Assembly: GCF_000835495.1 (NCBI RefSeq)
Contig: NW_015622544.1
Coordinates: 143,704-207,703, forward strand
DNA from: Cladophialophora immunda
Lineage: Eukaryota; Ascomycota; Eurotiomycetes; Chaetothyriales; Herpotrichiellaceae
Reading direction: 5' to 3'
Length of the DNA: 64,000 nt
Shown: positions 42,063 through 53,105 of the stretch, piece by piece
Numbering within the stretch: position 1 is the stretch's first letter
Layout: the number at the start of each line of letters is the position of its first letter
Notes under the pieces: generated by a model
Told to the model about the DNA's origin: nothing
Database searches by the model: none
What the model saw: the letters and a program-made list of their open reading frames with translations, nothing else
Made by a program: the position numbers and the translations under genes

Positions 42063-43972
42063 ATGGAATTCTCTTCTTTCCTGCTCTCAACCTTGTATAT
42101 TTTCTTGGAGCTTCTTCTGACAAACTGTACGCCTCTTAACAATGAGTCGTATCCCTCCCCAATCTCACTACAACCGAGCAACTCTTGGCAAGTGCAGTGC
42201 TGAATTACAACCTGACAGCTTCTGACATGCTGTTAGGGATGGAGACGATGGAGAGTGGTCAAGCTTCGCAGTCCAGATCGGAACTCCACCACAAGTAGTC
42301 AGGCTGCTGCCTTCAATCACGGGTAACACGATATGGACGGTATGGAGCTACGCATGCGAAGGGTCAACTCTGCTCGACTGCCCTGCTGCTCGCGGCGGTG
42401 TCTTCAACATGAGTGCTTCAACGACATGGGAAGCTGAAGGCAACTACTCACTCCCGCTAAGCCCTCAGCATTACCTGCCCTACTCTGGCGCCGCAGCCTT
42501 GGGCTCCGAAAACGTCACGGTATGGTTAATGGACCTAGAACAATCCTATGTTAGCACTGACAGATAGCCCAAAGTTTGGCTGGCCCGAACAGAGTGGCGA
42601 ATCCCTATATAACCAGCTTATATTCGCCTACGCAACTGAGGATTTCTACGTGGGCAGCATCGGGCTCAGCCCAGAACCTACCAATATTTCTTCGTTCAAC
42701 AATCCGATCCCAAGCGTCACTGGCGCCCTTCGACAAGGGGGTCTTATCCCTAGCATATCCTGGAGCTACCTTGCCGGAGCGTCTTACTATTCTTTTCCTA
42801 TCATGGCATTTGGTAGCCTGACATTTGGTGGATACGATGCGAGCCGTCTCAATATTAATGCTAACCTTACGCTGGCGGGTGGCTCTGACCAGTACAGACC
42901 ACTTCTTCTGGGGGTTGAGAGTATTACTAGTGGCGATACTGAGATGCTTCCGGAACCCATCATCACTGCCCTAGACTCTATTACGACTCAGGTTTGGCTT
43001 CCAATGGCGGCGTGTCAAGCATTCGAGGTAGCCTTTGGTCTTGTGTGGAATGAAACTTACGAACTCTACCTTCTCAGCGAAAACCAACACTCGGCTCTCG
43101 TGACTAAGAATGCAAGCGTCACATTTACCCTGAGCACCGGAGTCTCAAATTCTACGAAGCGCCTCAACATCACTCTCCCGTACGCCGCATTCGATCTAAA
43201 AGCCAGCCCTCCTTTAGCTGGGGATGGGACGTATTTTTACTTCCCCCTCAAGCGAGCCGCAAACGAGACACAATATACCCTAGGCCGAGTGATCCTGCAG
43301 GAAATTTACATCATAGCAAATTACGAATGGGGTTACATCACTTTGTACGAAGCCGTGTACCCAGAGTCGTCGGTCTCGCCTGATATCATCACCATATGCG
43401 CTCAAAATGAGACGACATGCATCAATCCACCAAGCACTGCGACCAACTCGCGCAAGCTGTCGGCCGGGGCCACGGCGGGTATCGTCATTGGCGCCGCCCT
43501 CGTCCTCATCGCGGTAGGTGCAGTCTTATGGTTCAAATGCTTCAAGAAGCCCAAGACCAAACGGCCACTATCTGATGCTGGCGGTGGCTCAATATGCGAA
43601 ACCACTTCTGAGGTAGTAAGCCCAGTTGGTGTCGCGGAGAAACCAGAGCTCGACGGCAGAGTGATAGGGAGCCCACGCAGCGAGCTCGAAGGATACTATA
43701 AACATGACCGGGCGGCTTCAGTCGAAGATAGCGGTTACACTTCTGCCTCGCAGCGCGGGGGGACAAGTAGCAGTGGCGGACTACTCTCCCCGTCGTCCGA
43801 GCGAGGAAGAAACGAGCCATCAGAGTCCGGCGGTAGGGAGGTGCGGCAGTTTGGCGTTGAAGAGGTCCATGAGCTGCCAGCAGAGACCCGCGCGTCCACG
43901 CGTCCGTCTGAGCTCATGGGGAGTCTCCCCCGTCACGAGCTCCCTAGCTCGACAAGGTGGCCCAGGGGCTAG
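42063..43972 (+). CDS. Pepsin-fold membrane protein lacking catalytic aspartates
   Basis: Three exons, 42063-42196, 42237-42524 and 42568-43972, join in frame to 608 aa. The introns are unusually short (40 and 43 nt) but carry CTGAC branch-like sequences. A signal peptide (about 1-23) is followed by the start of an A1/pepsin-like domain (GDDGEWSSFAVQIGTPPQ, then a LATEDFY-like YATEDFYVGSIGL). Where active pepsins have DTGS, this protein has PSITGN (70-75); where the second DTG/DSG should be it has DSIT (277-280). Both catalytic motifs are therefore altered. A membrane helix at 442-463 (TAGIVIGAALVLIAVGAVLW) and a Ser/Gly-rich cytoplasmic tail follow. It probably acts as a binding or sensing surface protein rather than a protease. 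Confidence 0.8.
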
Positions 43973-44751
43973 TTATTCCGACCTCACAAACCTCGGAGGT
44001 ATTAATATACTTCAACAACTCGATACTATCCGTGCGGCTTTCAGTGGCTAAACCTCGGCCGATCCCTTTTCAATTCCAGCCTTGTATCTGCTGTATCGTG
44101 TTTGACCAAGTACATTAAGATGCGGGAGAGGTAGACGCCGTTGGTCGCATATGAGAGATTGTTCCCTCGGGAGTAGTTCAGGGCTCCAGCCCAAGCAACA
44201 GCAGCATCAAGAAAATGATGAGCTAGGCCACAAACTGCATATGTAAAGCGACAGGCCACTGTCTCAGACGGACTCCAAGGCTAGGCTCTTTAACGCTGCT
44301 GAATTATCTCAAGGAGCGCGTCCCCAAGGGAAGGACGACGAGAAGACGTAGTACTGCCACGAGGTTCTTGTGCTCTGAATTACAGGCACAGAAGTAGACA
44401 CGATTCGGGTAGGTCTTAACACCGTCTCGCTTGAGTCCCAATGAGTAATGGGCGCATCAAGATACGGTCACGTCCAGAGGCACATCCAGCTGTCGCTTAT
44501 GAGGCTTTACCCCGCCAAGCCCTGCGCGGAGCCAAGCGGACACCATTAAGCCAGCCTTGTCTTTCGAGGTAAGGGATCCCACGATGAATCGCATCGATAT
44601 AGGTTCGGTACGTTCGTGATTTAGTCGTAATGTCACTGGCTCTTTTGCGAAATCTGATATTGGGATTGACACTCTACAATTCTCATCAACGCCCCGCTTA
44701 GAACCCTCAACAGTAACAAGTTGGTAAGGCAGCTATTTGGCAATTGATGCC
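43973..44751. other. Intergenic region
   Basis: 779 bp without a recognisable gene. It contains the promoter of the HET gene. Confidence 0.5.
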
Positions 44752-47172
44752 ATGGAACTACCCGTCCAAAGGAAATGGCCTAATCGATCCATCGAAATTC
44801 CATACTTGGGGTCGTTGGATCTAAATGAGGAGCCTTATGATAACGGAGAATTTGCTTCCTACGTCGACCGGGTACGAGGCTGGACCATGGACGAAATCCT
44901 GAAGCCAACGCAGAACAGCCACGGGCAAATAGACCTGGCAGAGATGCTTCAGAATTGGCTTTTCTTTGGCCTTATCCGTCAAGCGTTCGGGACAAATGCA
45001 AAGCACCTCGACTTTGTCGACGTCAGCTCGAGCACTCGACCTTTGGTTACGATGCTTCACTTCCGTCGTTTGTGCCACAAGGAATTCTTAGGAGCCACCG
45101 CTACACAAGAGCGAAGCAGTGCTACAGGGCAGCTTCTCGAGAAATGCATTGCGCTGGCGGCGGAGATAGTGGGCCGAATCCATCTGAATTCAGAGGAGCT
45201 TGAAGAGCAGTTGGAATTGATCCTCCTCTCCGTCATGATCTTGTGCGACGGCCTGCAGCTATGTCTCGACCCTAGGACAACCAGCATTCCTAGCCGCCAA
45301 TGGCCATTGTCTGATATCTTACTTGAAAAGCGTATGCACTCAGCTGGGTGGTGTCCTAGCGATGTGCAGAGACTGACGAAGATGCTCGACCTCTATTCCC
45401 TCACTCTTGTGAGCACACTGCCCCCCAGGGATATTGGAAGCCATGGCACCTGCGACGACATTCGATGTAATGCGAACGACATTGTTCCAGGTCACTACCG
45501 GCGCCTCCACCACGACTGCGAGGACTGTGAAGACATTGTCGCCGAACCCACCGAGATCTTCGACATCCTCGAGGACGAAAATCTACCGCTGATTGATCCT
45601 GTCCAGAAAGAGAGCTCCAAGCTGCAGCTGAAAAGCACCGCCGAAGTTCAGAATTACCTAGCCATTTCGCACGTGTGGTCCGATGGACTGGGAAATCCGC
45701 AGCGCAATGCCATCTACAGCTGTCAACTCAGCTGGCTCCAATCCCTGGCCTCGCAATTCTCGCAGTCGGGAATGCCCATCTGGCTCGACACAATTTCCTG
45801 TCCGCGGGACTACGAACACATGCGGGAACGAGCCAAAAAAGCCTATGATCAAGCGATTGCCTTTATGAGGAGAACCTATGCAGACGCGCAGATTGTTTTG
45901 GTGCTCGACCACTCGCTGCTTGACGTGGAAACCAGAAATTTGTCAGGCCTAAATATTCTCCTGCGCATTGCTTCGTGTGGGTGGACGAGACGATTATGGA
46001 CCTACCAAGAGGGCGTGTTGCCGAAGAGGCTGTTCTTTCAGTTCGCCGATCGTGCTGTGGACATTGACGAGGTATACTCAAGGTGGCAAGAGTCAATCAA
46101 CGCCACTTTCTACATCGGCGTGCGGGGGGCTTACAAAGAGCTTCGAATCCTGCTAGATGCCAGTGACGAGGACTACGCTGAGAAGGTCCTGCACAGGGTG
46201 TCTCGACCGTTGCAGTTCCGAAAGACATCCGTTCCTTCGGACGAGGCCCTGTGCCTTGCCACCTTGACGAACCTGCAGCCTGAGCTTATAAAGAGGGTGG
46301 CCCAGAGTCAGAGAGAAAGTCGGATGGAAACCTTTTATGCCAGTCTGCCCACGGTCTGCAAGCAAGTCATCTTTTGGCACGGAGCTCGACTGTCGCAGAT
46401 GGGCTTTCGGTGGGCTCCGGCCTCGTTCCTGAACAACAGCAATCTCTATCTTCGCGACTGGGACGACGGTCCTTCGGCCGAAAGCAACAAAGCGGTATTG
46501 ACTACCTCAGGCCTCTCTTTTGCGTCTCCCGGCCTATTTCTAGGCAGGTTGAATGCTAGCTTGCAATCTTTTCTCGTGACTACGGGACATGATGTCTGGT
46601 ACCAGGTCACTTGTCGTCAGTCTGGAGGTGAGAAAGGCCTCCCTTTTCAGATTGATCCGGGACCAGGCATGCCGGATATCTCGTTGGCGATTCTGAACCC
46701 GGTGCCCTTCCACCACGACTTTGAGCTTCCTGGCTTCGGTGTGCGACTGTCACTGATGGTGGCGATCGTGGCACAAGACTCGGATGGCACATATATCGCT
46801 CAAACTCTGTGCCCGGTGTTTGTCCTGCGAAAGACCGAAATGGAGGCCGAGTTGCCCCTCGTCATGAAAACATACCGCTTTCTGAAGCAGTGTCTGCGGG
46901 TCTGCATAGCCGAAGATTCGGCCACAGGTATCGATCCTGACAGCGAAAGTGCCCACCTGCTCGACGACGAGACACTTATCAATCAGTATAGAGCGCGGGG
47001 AAAGGTGGCTCTCATCGAACACATCCAATCATACGAGCTGGGAGGTAAGGAGAATGCGCTATGGGGCGGAACGTGCATGTCAGAAGGACGTCTCTGTCTT
47101 GTCCGTGATGGCATGCACAATCTGTTTGAAGCTATTGAGATTGGGGCGTCACAAAAATGGTGCCTCGACTGA
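44752..47172 (+). CDS. HET-domain protein (heterokaryon incompatibility family)
   Basis: A single exon of 806 aa. The HET domain starts at about residue 302 with YLAISHVWSDGLGNP, followed by LSWLQSLASQF and MPIWLDTISCP (about 343-353), and then RMRRTYADAQIVLVLD-like AFMRRTYADAQIVLVLDHS and GWTRRLWTYQEGVLPK. All three conserved blocks are intact. The N-terminal 300 residues have no recognised domain and contain a Cys/His-rich patch (HHDCEDCEDI). The C-terminal half is also unassigned. Some HET proteins trigger cell death on fusion of unlike hyphae, but most family members are untested. The ATG at 44752 is the first in frame after a stop. Decayed coding sequence lies directly downstream. Confidence 0.93.
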   Translation: MELPVQRKWPNRSIEIPYLGSLDLNEEPYDNGEFASYVDRVRGWTMDEILKPTQNSHGQIDLAEMLQNWLFFGLIRQAFGTNAKHLDFVDVSSSTRPLVTMLHFRRLCHKEFLGATATQERSSATGQLLEKCIALAAEIVGRIHLNSEELEEQLELILLSVMILCDGLQLCLDPRTTSIPSRQWPLSDILLEKRMHSAGWCPSDVQRLTKMLDLYSLTLVSTLPPRDIGSHGTCDDIRCNANDIVPGHYRRLHHDCEDCEDIVAEPTEIFDILEDENLPLIDPVQKESSKLQLKSTAEVQNYLAISHVWSDGLGNPQRNAIYSCQLSWLQSLASQFSQSGMPIWLDTISCPRDYEHMRERAKKAYDQAIAFMRRTYADAQIVLVLDHSLLDVETRNLSGLNILLRIASCGWTRRLWTYQEGVLPKRLFFQFADRAVDIDEVYSRWQESINATFYIGVRGAYKELRILLDASDEDYAEKVLHRVSRPLQFRKTSVPSDEALCLATLTNLQPELIKRVAQSQRESRMETFYASLPTVCKQVIFWHGARLSQMGFRWAPASFLNNSNLYLRDWDDGPSAESNKAVLTTSGLSFASPGLFLGRLNASLQSFLVTTGHDVWYQVTCRQSGGEKGLPFQIDPGPGMPDISLAILNPVPFHHDFELPGFGVRLSLMVAIVAQDSDGTYIAQTLCPVFVLRKTEMEAELPLVMKTYRFLKQCLRVCIAEDSATGIDPDSESAHLLDDETLINQYRARGKVALIEHIQSYELGGKENALWGGTCMSEGRLCLVRDGMHNLFEAIEIGASQKWCLD

Positions 47173-48188
47173 GAATCTGACCTGCATCAATGCGCCCATG
47201 GCCCGTCCAATCATTCCAACCAGAGACGGAGTGTATCAGACTGATTTTCCCGAAGAGGACTTGATGAGTCCATTGCATACCTGGCGGAATCAGACCCGTG
47301 GCCTTGGAACCCAACTGATGCTGGCAAGGCTGTGTTGGGATAACGGCCTGGTCGAACCGAAGTTGGTTTCCGGCCAGAGGACCGGGAATGAACCCATCAA
47401 AAAGGTCGGACATAGTTATGAGGCCGCTATGTGCCTCAAGACTGTGGAGTTTGGGCCACAGAACCTTGGGAGGAGGCATTCGTTGATACGTCCAAATCCA
47501 TTTCCTCAAAATGGTATAGCGATTTGTCTCCGCGCCTTAACTCGACCTCCGCCTTGCAATCCTTTGAGGTATGTCCAATCACGCATCAAGATCTGTTCGG
47601 CGATATGCAATCCTTCTTCCCCGCCGCTCTCACTGACTGTGGATCGATATCATCAGGGGGTTACGGTTCGCCAAACGGGGACTTCCCTTGCCAGTAATGT
47701 GTTCGCCTTTGCCGGTCCAACTGTCAACGTGGCTCCTAATACCTGAACATATCTGCCGATCTTTGGTCCCTCACCGCAAAGGACTCGGCTGAGATAACTG
47801 CAGAAGGACCGAGGACGCCAGAGGCGATCCACCTCGGGGTACTCCAACCTGGAGGAGGCTGGGAGGGTTGATCTGGGGAAACTCCTAGTTCCACCACCAC
47901 CGCGGAATAGCACAATCACATTCTTTACGACGAGTGTGCTCGTCGGTTCTTTAGTCGTTCCAGACCCAAGCTACGGTATCTACAGCCCTGTCCATTGCCG
48001 ACAGCCCCGCAATGAAGCGAGATGCAAGAGTATTTCATATACAGCCAGTACCGCCAGTTTCTTCCTTTACCCTCTATTCTCCAAGGACGTCCCCTGCTTC
48101 TGATCAGGTTCTTTCCTTACCTTTGGAAATCGGCTGTTTAGCAGAAGGTTGGTTCGAGAATCGAATATCCCCTTGAGCACAGGACAAC
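47173..48188. other. Coding-like but disrupted sequence downstream of the HET gene
   Basis: From about 47208 to 47870 the plus strand shows protein-like text in shifting frames: WATEPWEEAFVDTSKSISSK and FEVCPITHQDLFGDMQSFF in one frame (47431-47697), NVFAFAGPTVNVAPNT in another (up to 47746), and LWSLTAKDSAEITAEGPRTP in a third. No splice pattern I tried restores one frame. I do not recognise the family. A decayed gene is the best guess. The final 300 bp is the promoter of the next transporter. Confidence 0.35.
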
Positions 48189-50192
48189 ATGGGTCTCGGA
48201 ATTCTCGAAGACCGGCATCTTGACCATGTCCCGGGCACAGCTTTGCTCGCAGACATGGTAGACGCGCAACACCATCAATTCCATGGTAGGAGCCCTGCCC
48301 CGCGCGCTTTTATGTCGGAGTGAATGGTTGACAAGACTTCTAGGACGAGATACCACGGGCTTGAAACATGCCACTGGACGCAATGCCGACATCGTGCTTG
48401 TCCCTCAGCCCAGCGAGTCTCCCAGAGACCCGCTGAACTGGTCGAGATGGAAAAAGGATCTTCTCTTGCTCATCATCAGCATCGACACGGCCGTGGTTGG
48501 CGCCTGGGGGCCGATGATCTCTCCCGGATTCGCAGAGATGGCCGAGGAGTGGCACATGTCCTACAACACGCTCAACGGCGGGCTGGGATGGGCCATCTTC
48601 GCCATCGGCATTTCGTGCTTCATCACCAATGGGCTCTCTGTGAAGTACGGTCGTCGGCCCGTCATCATCCTGGGGAACCTTTTGCTGTTCATCTCCTCGA
48701 TCTGGGGGTATTTTGCGCACAGTTACCACAGCTTGCTTGCAAGGTGAGTTGCCAGTTGTACGTGGTTCTTTGGGACCATTAACAGTGTTCTACAGTCGAA
48801 TCTTCGGTGCCGTTGGAATGTCGCCTTTTGAGGTACTCACAACCGCCATCATTGGAGATATCTACTTTGTGCATGAGCGCGGTCTGCGCCTGGCGTTCTG
48901 GGGTCTGTGCTTGAGCATCGGAGTCGGTGGAGGCAGCTGTATCTCCGGCTATATAATTCAGGTACGTGTGCAGGACTCAAAATATCGGGGGTGGTTGGAC
49001 CCTAAGCTCACTTACCCCGACCAGAATATCGGCTGGAACTGGACGTACGGCATCTGCGCATGCTTGTATGGGGTCTTCATCATCCTGATCCTCCTGTTCG
49101 TGCCCGAGACGGTGTACAAGCGAGACCCGGCGTACAACCTCGACCTGGGGACGACGGACCACACTTTCGAGACGCTGGAGGTGCGCGAGGTCAAGGGCGA
49201 GCACATGGAGCACCTCGAGACGACCAAGTCCGGCAGCAAGGTCCACGCCGAGGTGCTGTACACAGGCGCGGACGAGCGGCCCTGGACGTTCTGGGAGGAG
49301 ATGCGGCCCTGGCGCGGCGCCGAGTCGGACGAGAACCTGCTGCACATCATCTTCCGGCCGTTCGGCATGCTCCTGTTCCCGCAGGTGCTCTACGGCTTCA
49401 TCACGTACGGGCTGTCGACGTCGTGGCTGGTGGTCATGATCTCCGTGCTGGCTCAGCTCTTCACAGGGCCCCCGTACAACTTCAGCGTGTCGGATGTTGG
49501 GCTCATCAGCATCGCAGCGCTGGTCGCCTCGTTGCTGGGGTTTGTGGCCGGGCCGATGAACGACTGGACGGTGAAGAAGCTGGCTCGATGGAATGGAGGC
49601 ATCTACGAACCGGTAAGGGTTGCTCTCAGACAAACGCCATCCACCCAGCCTTTGGTATCGGTATGGGCAGATTGTTCATGGCTAACATGTCACCTCGACG
49701 CTCGCGCCAGGAATTCCGCCTCGCCCTCAACGTCCTCACGCTGATCCTGGGGGTCGTGGGCTTCTTCGGGTTCGGGGCGACGCTGCAGAACGAAGCGCCG
49801 TGGGCCGGGCCCGTGGTTCTGTACGGCATCATCTACTTCTCCATGTCGTTCCTCAACATCGGCATCTACGGCTACATCACCGAGTGCCACCGGAACAAGG
49901 CGCCCGAGGCGTTTGCGTCGCTCAACCTGCGCAACATCTACAGCTTCGGCATGAATTATTTCATCAGTGGTGAGTCCGTGTTGTCCCCTTGTGGCAGCAT
50001 CTGACACTGATGACTGACCGGCGTCTCCCCATAGACTGGATCACCAAGCAAGGACCCCTCGAGGTCTTCTCGACCATCGGCGGCCTCCACATCTTCATCT
50101 GCCTGCTCACCATCCCCATGTGGATCTTTGGCAAGCGATGCCGGAGCTTTACAGCGCGGAACCCCATCTTCCGCAAGATCCAGGAGTCTTAG
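48189..50192 (+). CDS. MFS transporter (DHA1-type, PxDPLNW family)
   Basis: Six exons, 48189-48285, 48344-48743, 48796-48961, 49025-49612, 49711-49969 and 50035-50192, join in frame to 555 aa. The N-terminus (GLGILEDRHLDHVPGTALL) and SESPRDPLNWSRWKKD are hallmarks of a large fungal drug:H+/polyamine-like MFS group. LSVKYGRRPVI marks the helix 2-3 loop, FVPETVYKR closes the first half, and a long charged central loop (about residues 245-310) precedes helix 7. Twelve helices fit. Substrates of this branch are unassigned. Exons 4-6 have very GC-rich codons. The transporter lies after the HET gene and shows no obvious partner genes. Confidence 0.92.
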
Positions 50193-51255
50193 TCTTCGTC
50201 TTCGTCTTCAGGCCCGCCCAAGACACGGGGAGATTAAGGCACCACCGGTTAGTTGGTCGGTGAGTGAGTCACTCGGCTGCGAAGTAGAGGGTGATAGAGA
50301 AGGGACGACGAGCACCAAGGGGGGTTGACTGTAGACAGCCAGCTCCCTCGATGACAGGATGGCCCTCTGTCATCTGCACTAGGTATGTAGTCTGCTGAAA
50401 AAGAGCATTTTTCTGCACATATTCGAGAGACATCTCTAGAGTGACGAGCCCTGTGTTGATGCTCAATTAAAGTACTATACACATGGCCAACCGCCACTGT
50501 ATATATACCTAGTATATTCCATCCCGATCTTCCAAGTCCAAATCCTAACTCATGCCATGACTGAATCTCTGAACGGGCTTACCTGTGCCCTCGATCTGAT
50601 ATGGTCGTTGCTCTGACACCTCGGTCTCGGCCTAATAAATCTGATGATGCGGGGTCGAGATTGTCGAGGACTCGGCGTGGCTGTTTGTTGGTCAGAGCCG
50701 GGGAACCATCTCCATCTTCCATCCTCCATCCTCCATCCTCCGTCCGTCAAAGTCGTGAAAGGGCGTAGAAAGACAACAGCAGGTTCCTAACCCACTATTA
50801 ATCCCTTCTTCTATCATCTCTTCCTCTTTCTTTTCTTGCCTCTAGACCGCTCGTCCTCTTCTCAAAAGAACCACACATATTCTGTCCCTAAGTTGTCTAC
50901 CCTCCTCTCCCCCTCTCGCTCTTACAAATTCAAAGATCGCGCTTCTCCGCATCTCCCTGGTGGCAGGGCGCGAGCCGCACAAGAGGCTAGAGAAAGAGAT
51001 AAGGGTTATCACGAGTCGATACTGATCATAGGAAAACTCAACGTCTCCCAGATCTTCCAGTGGTCAATCCTGCGGGCGGAAGAGAAGGGACAAGTCAACA
51101 GGCAGTACAGAGGAAAGGTAATAGGCGGCGGTAGTCCCCATTCATTGGTTTTGGAAACCCCAGGTTGGGCTGGGTTGGGGCTTGATTGACACCCGTTCTG
51201 GTGTCTTTTTGGAAGAACATCTCTCAACCGCCGGAAGGCAAGACGAGTCTTGGAG
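50193..51255. other. Intergenic region
   Basis: 1.06 kb without a recognisable gene. It contains short simple repeats, namely CTTCGTCTTCGTCTTC just after the transporter stop and a run of CATCCTC units near 50720. Confidence 0.5.
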
Positions 51256-51360
51256 ATGGCGGATTCAGGAACTACAATGGCACCGCGCAAGTTGCGCGTC
51301 AAGCAGGTACTGTACCATCCCTTTCCCATCCATTGATCCGTCCCGGTGAATATGTGTTTT

Positions 51361-51436
<76 letters not shown>

Positions 51437-52723
51437 AGAAGGAGAGAAAAGATATAAAGCCTTGTGGATGGGTGGATACCAACATCCCTCGACCTTGCCG
51501 ACTCGCTGTCCTGACATACCATCTTCTCCCCTCCTGGCAGATCTACACCTACCCGATCAAATCCCTCCGCGGCATCTCGCTTTCCTCCATGCCGGCGACT
51601 TACATGGGGTTCCCGCACGACCGGCGCTTCATGCTCTTCAACGTCGCGCAGAGGAAAAACATGGCCGTCGCGCATTTCACCGAGATGTGCCTGTTCACCA
51701 CCGCCTTCTCCCCCAACGGCGAGGTGATTGTCACCTACACCAAAGACCACGTCTTCGACCATCCAGACCGGAAAGTCGGCCCGGAGCTGCTCCCGGTGCC
51801 CCTCAGTCCCGAAACGGCGGGGCTCGCGGAGGTGGAGGTCACCATGCACTACTCCCCCTGCATCGGGTACGACATGGGCGAGGAATACAACCGCTGGTTC
51901 AGTGAGCGGTTCGGCTACGAAGTCAAATTGCTGTACATCGGCGGGAATCGAAGGAAAGTGTTGGGCAACATGCCTCCCAAGGCCGCCGCACAGGAGCGGA
52001 CTGGCGCTGTTGCGAGTGCGAACGCGGGAGCGAATTCGTGGTTGGGCAGTATCACATCCACGGCGACCTCGCTTGCACGCGCCATCACCGGGGCGGGGGA
52101 CTCGGACACGGACAAGGAGGACCAGTACGAGGGGATCGACGAGGGCATCTCCTTCGCCGACGTGGCGCCCTACCTGGTCATCTCGACCAAGTCGTGGGAG
52201 AACGCGCAGCGCCGCCTCCCGGCGGACGAGGAAATGGATATCTCCAAGTTCCGGCCGAACATCATCGTCGAGGGCGCCGACGAGGACTTTGAGGAGGACT
52301 ACTGGGCCGAGATCCTCATCGGCGACGCGGGCGACGGCGATGAGAGCCGGCGCGCCAAGATTGTCCTGACCCAGAACTGCGCGCGCTGCAACTCGCTCAA
52401 CGTCGACTACGCCACCGGCAAGGTCGGCGAGGGCGAGTCGGGCAAGATCCTCAAGAAGCTGCAGAGCGACCGGCGCGTGGACCCCGGCGCGAAATGGAGC
52501 CCCGTCTTTGGGCGGTACGGGTTCCTTGCCAGGGTCCCCGAGGGCAAGTCGGCGGCCGAGATCAAGGTCGGCGACGAAGTGACGATTGTGCGGAGGAACA
52601 GCGAGAGGACAAGGTTCGGTGAGTGGTGTCTATGTGCTTCGTCTTCTCAAGTCGTGTGTCAATCCACATATCCCGTGCTGACGGTATCATATTATGACAG
52701 TGTGGCCCAATCTGAGCACCTGA
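51256..52723 (+). CDS. MOSC-domain molybdenum-cofactor protein (mARC-like)
   Basis: Three exons, 51256-51306, 51541-52618 and 52701-52723, join in frame to 383 aa. The MOSC N-terminal beta barrel starts at IYTYPIKSLRGISLSSM right after the first junction, and DRRFMLFN and YNRWFSERFG follow. The MOSC domain has FRPNIIVEG and LTQNCARCNSLNVDYATGK with the conserved cysteine that would bind the molybdenum cofactor. The last exon adds only VWPNLST, a common fungal ending. Relatives reduce N-hydroxylated compounds (mARC/YcbX), so a similar role at a membrane or in the cytosol is likely. An Ala/Ser/Asp-rich insert of about 55 residues splits the two domains. Intron 1 (234 nt) carries a long GA repeat. 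Confidence 0.9.
51364..51432 (+). repeat. (GA)34 dinucleotide microsatellite within an intron
   Basis: A perfect run of about 34 GA units lies in intron 1 of the MOSC gene, 57 nt after the donor and 108 nt before the acceptor. It makes this intron several times longer than its neighbours and is likely to vary in length between strains. Confidence 0.97.
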
Positions 52724-53105
52724 ACCAAGAAACCTCTCTGCATTGTAGGGATGGTCATCGTCGTTCTTCTGGGCTGGCGTCTCTGTTTTCCGCCCCGTCC
52801 AAGGTCGAGCTCTTGCGTTTCTGAAGGCCAACACTTCGCCTGTAAGGCTGTACCTGGTGTCGAAGGATATAAACTCCAACCATATCATAATGCTTCTCGT
52901 TCCATATCCGTCGCTGATGCCTAGTTGTACCCTCGTTCCCATGCCTGAGGAATGCACAAACCCCCCCCCCCCCCCAAAGGGTACTGTGTCGCCCCTTTTC
53001 ATCCAATGCCGCGTACCAATCATGCAACAACCCATTCCTCCCTCCAATGCCAAAGTCGTTAACATATCCTAGAAACCCTGCTACATCACCATGCAACCGT
53101 TTTCT
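52724..53105. other. Convergent intergenic region with a poly-C run
   Basis: 382 bp between two 3' ends. A homopolymer of about 15 C lies at about 52961-52975, similar in kind to the one at the assembly gap. Nothing else was recognised. Confidence 0.6.

Noticed and set aside
47653..47919. Minus-strand frame of 88 codons downstream of the HET gene
   Set aside because: No family features; it overlaps the plus-strand remnant, which has better protein character.
48130..48170. GGTTCGAGAATCGAA as a possible tRNA B box
   Set aside because: The consensus pairing fails and no A box or cloverleaf could be drawn. No tRNA was found anywhere in the window.
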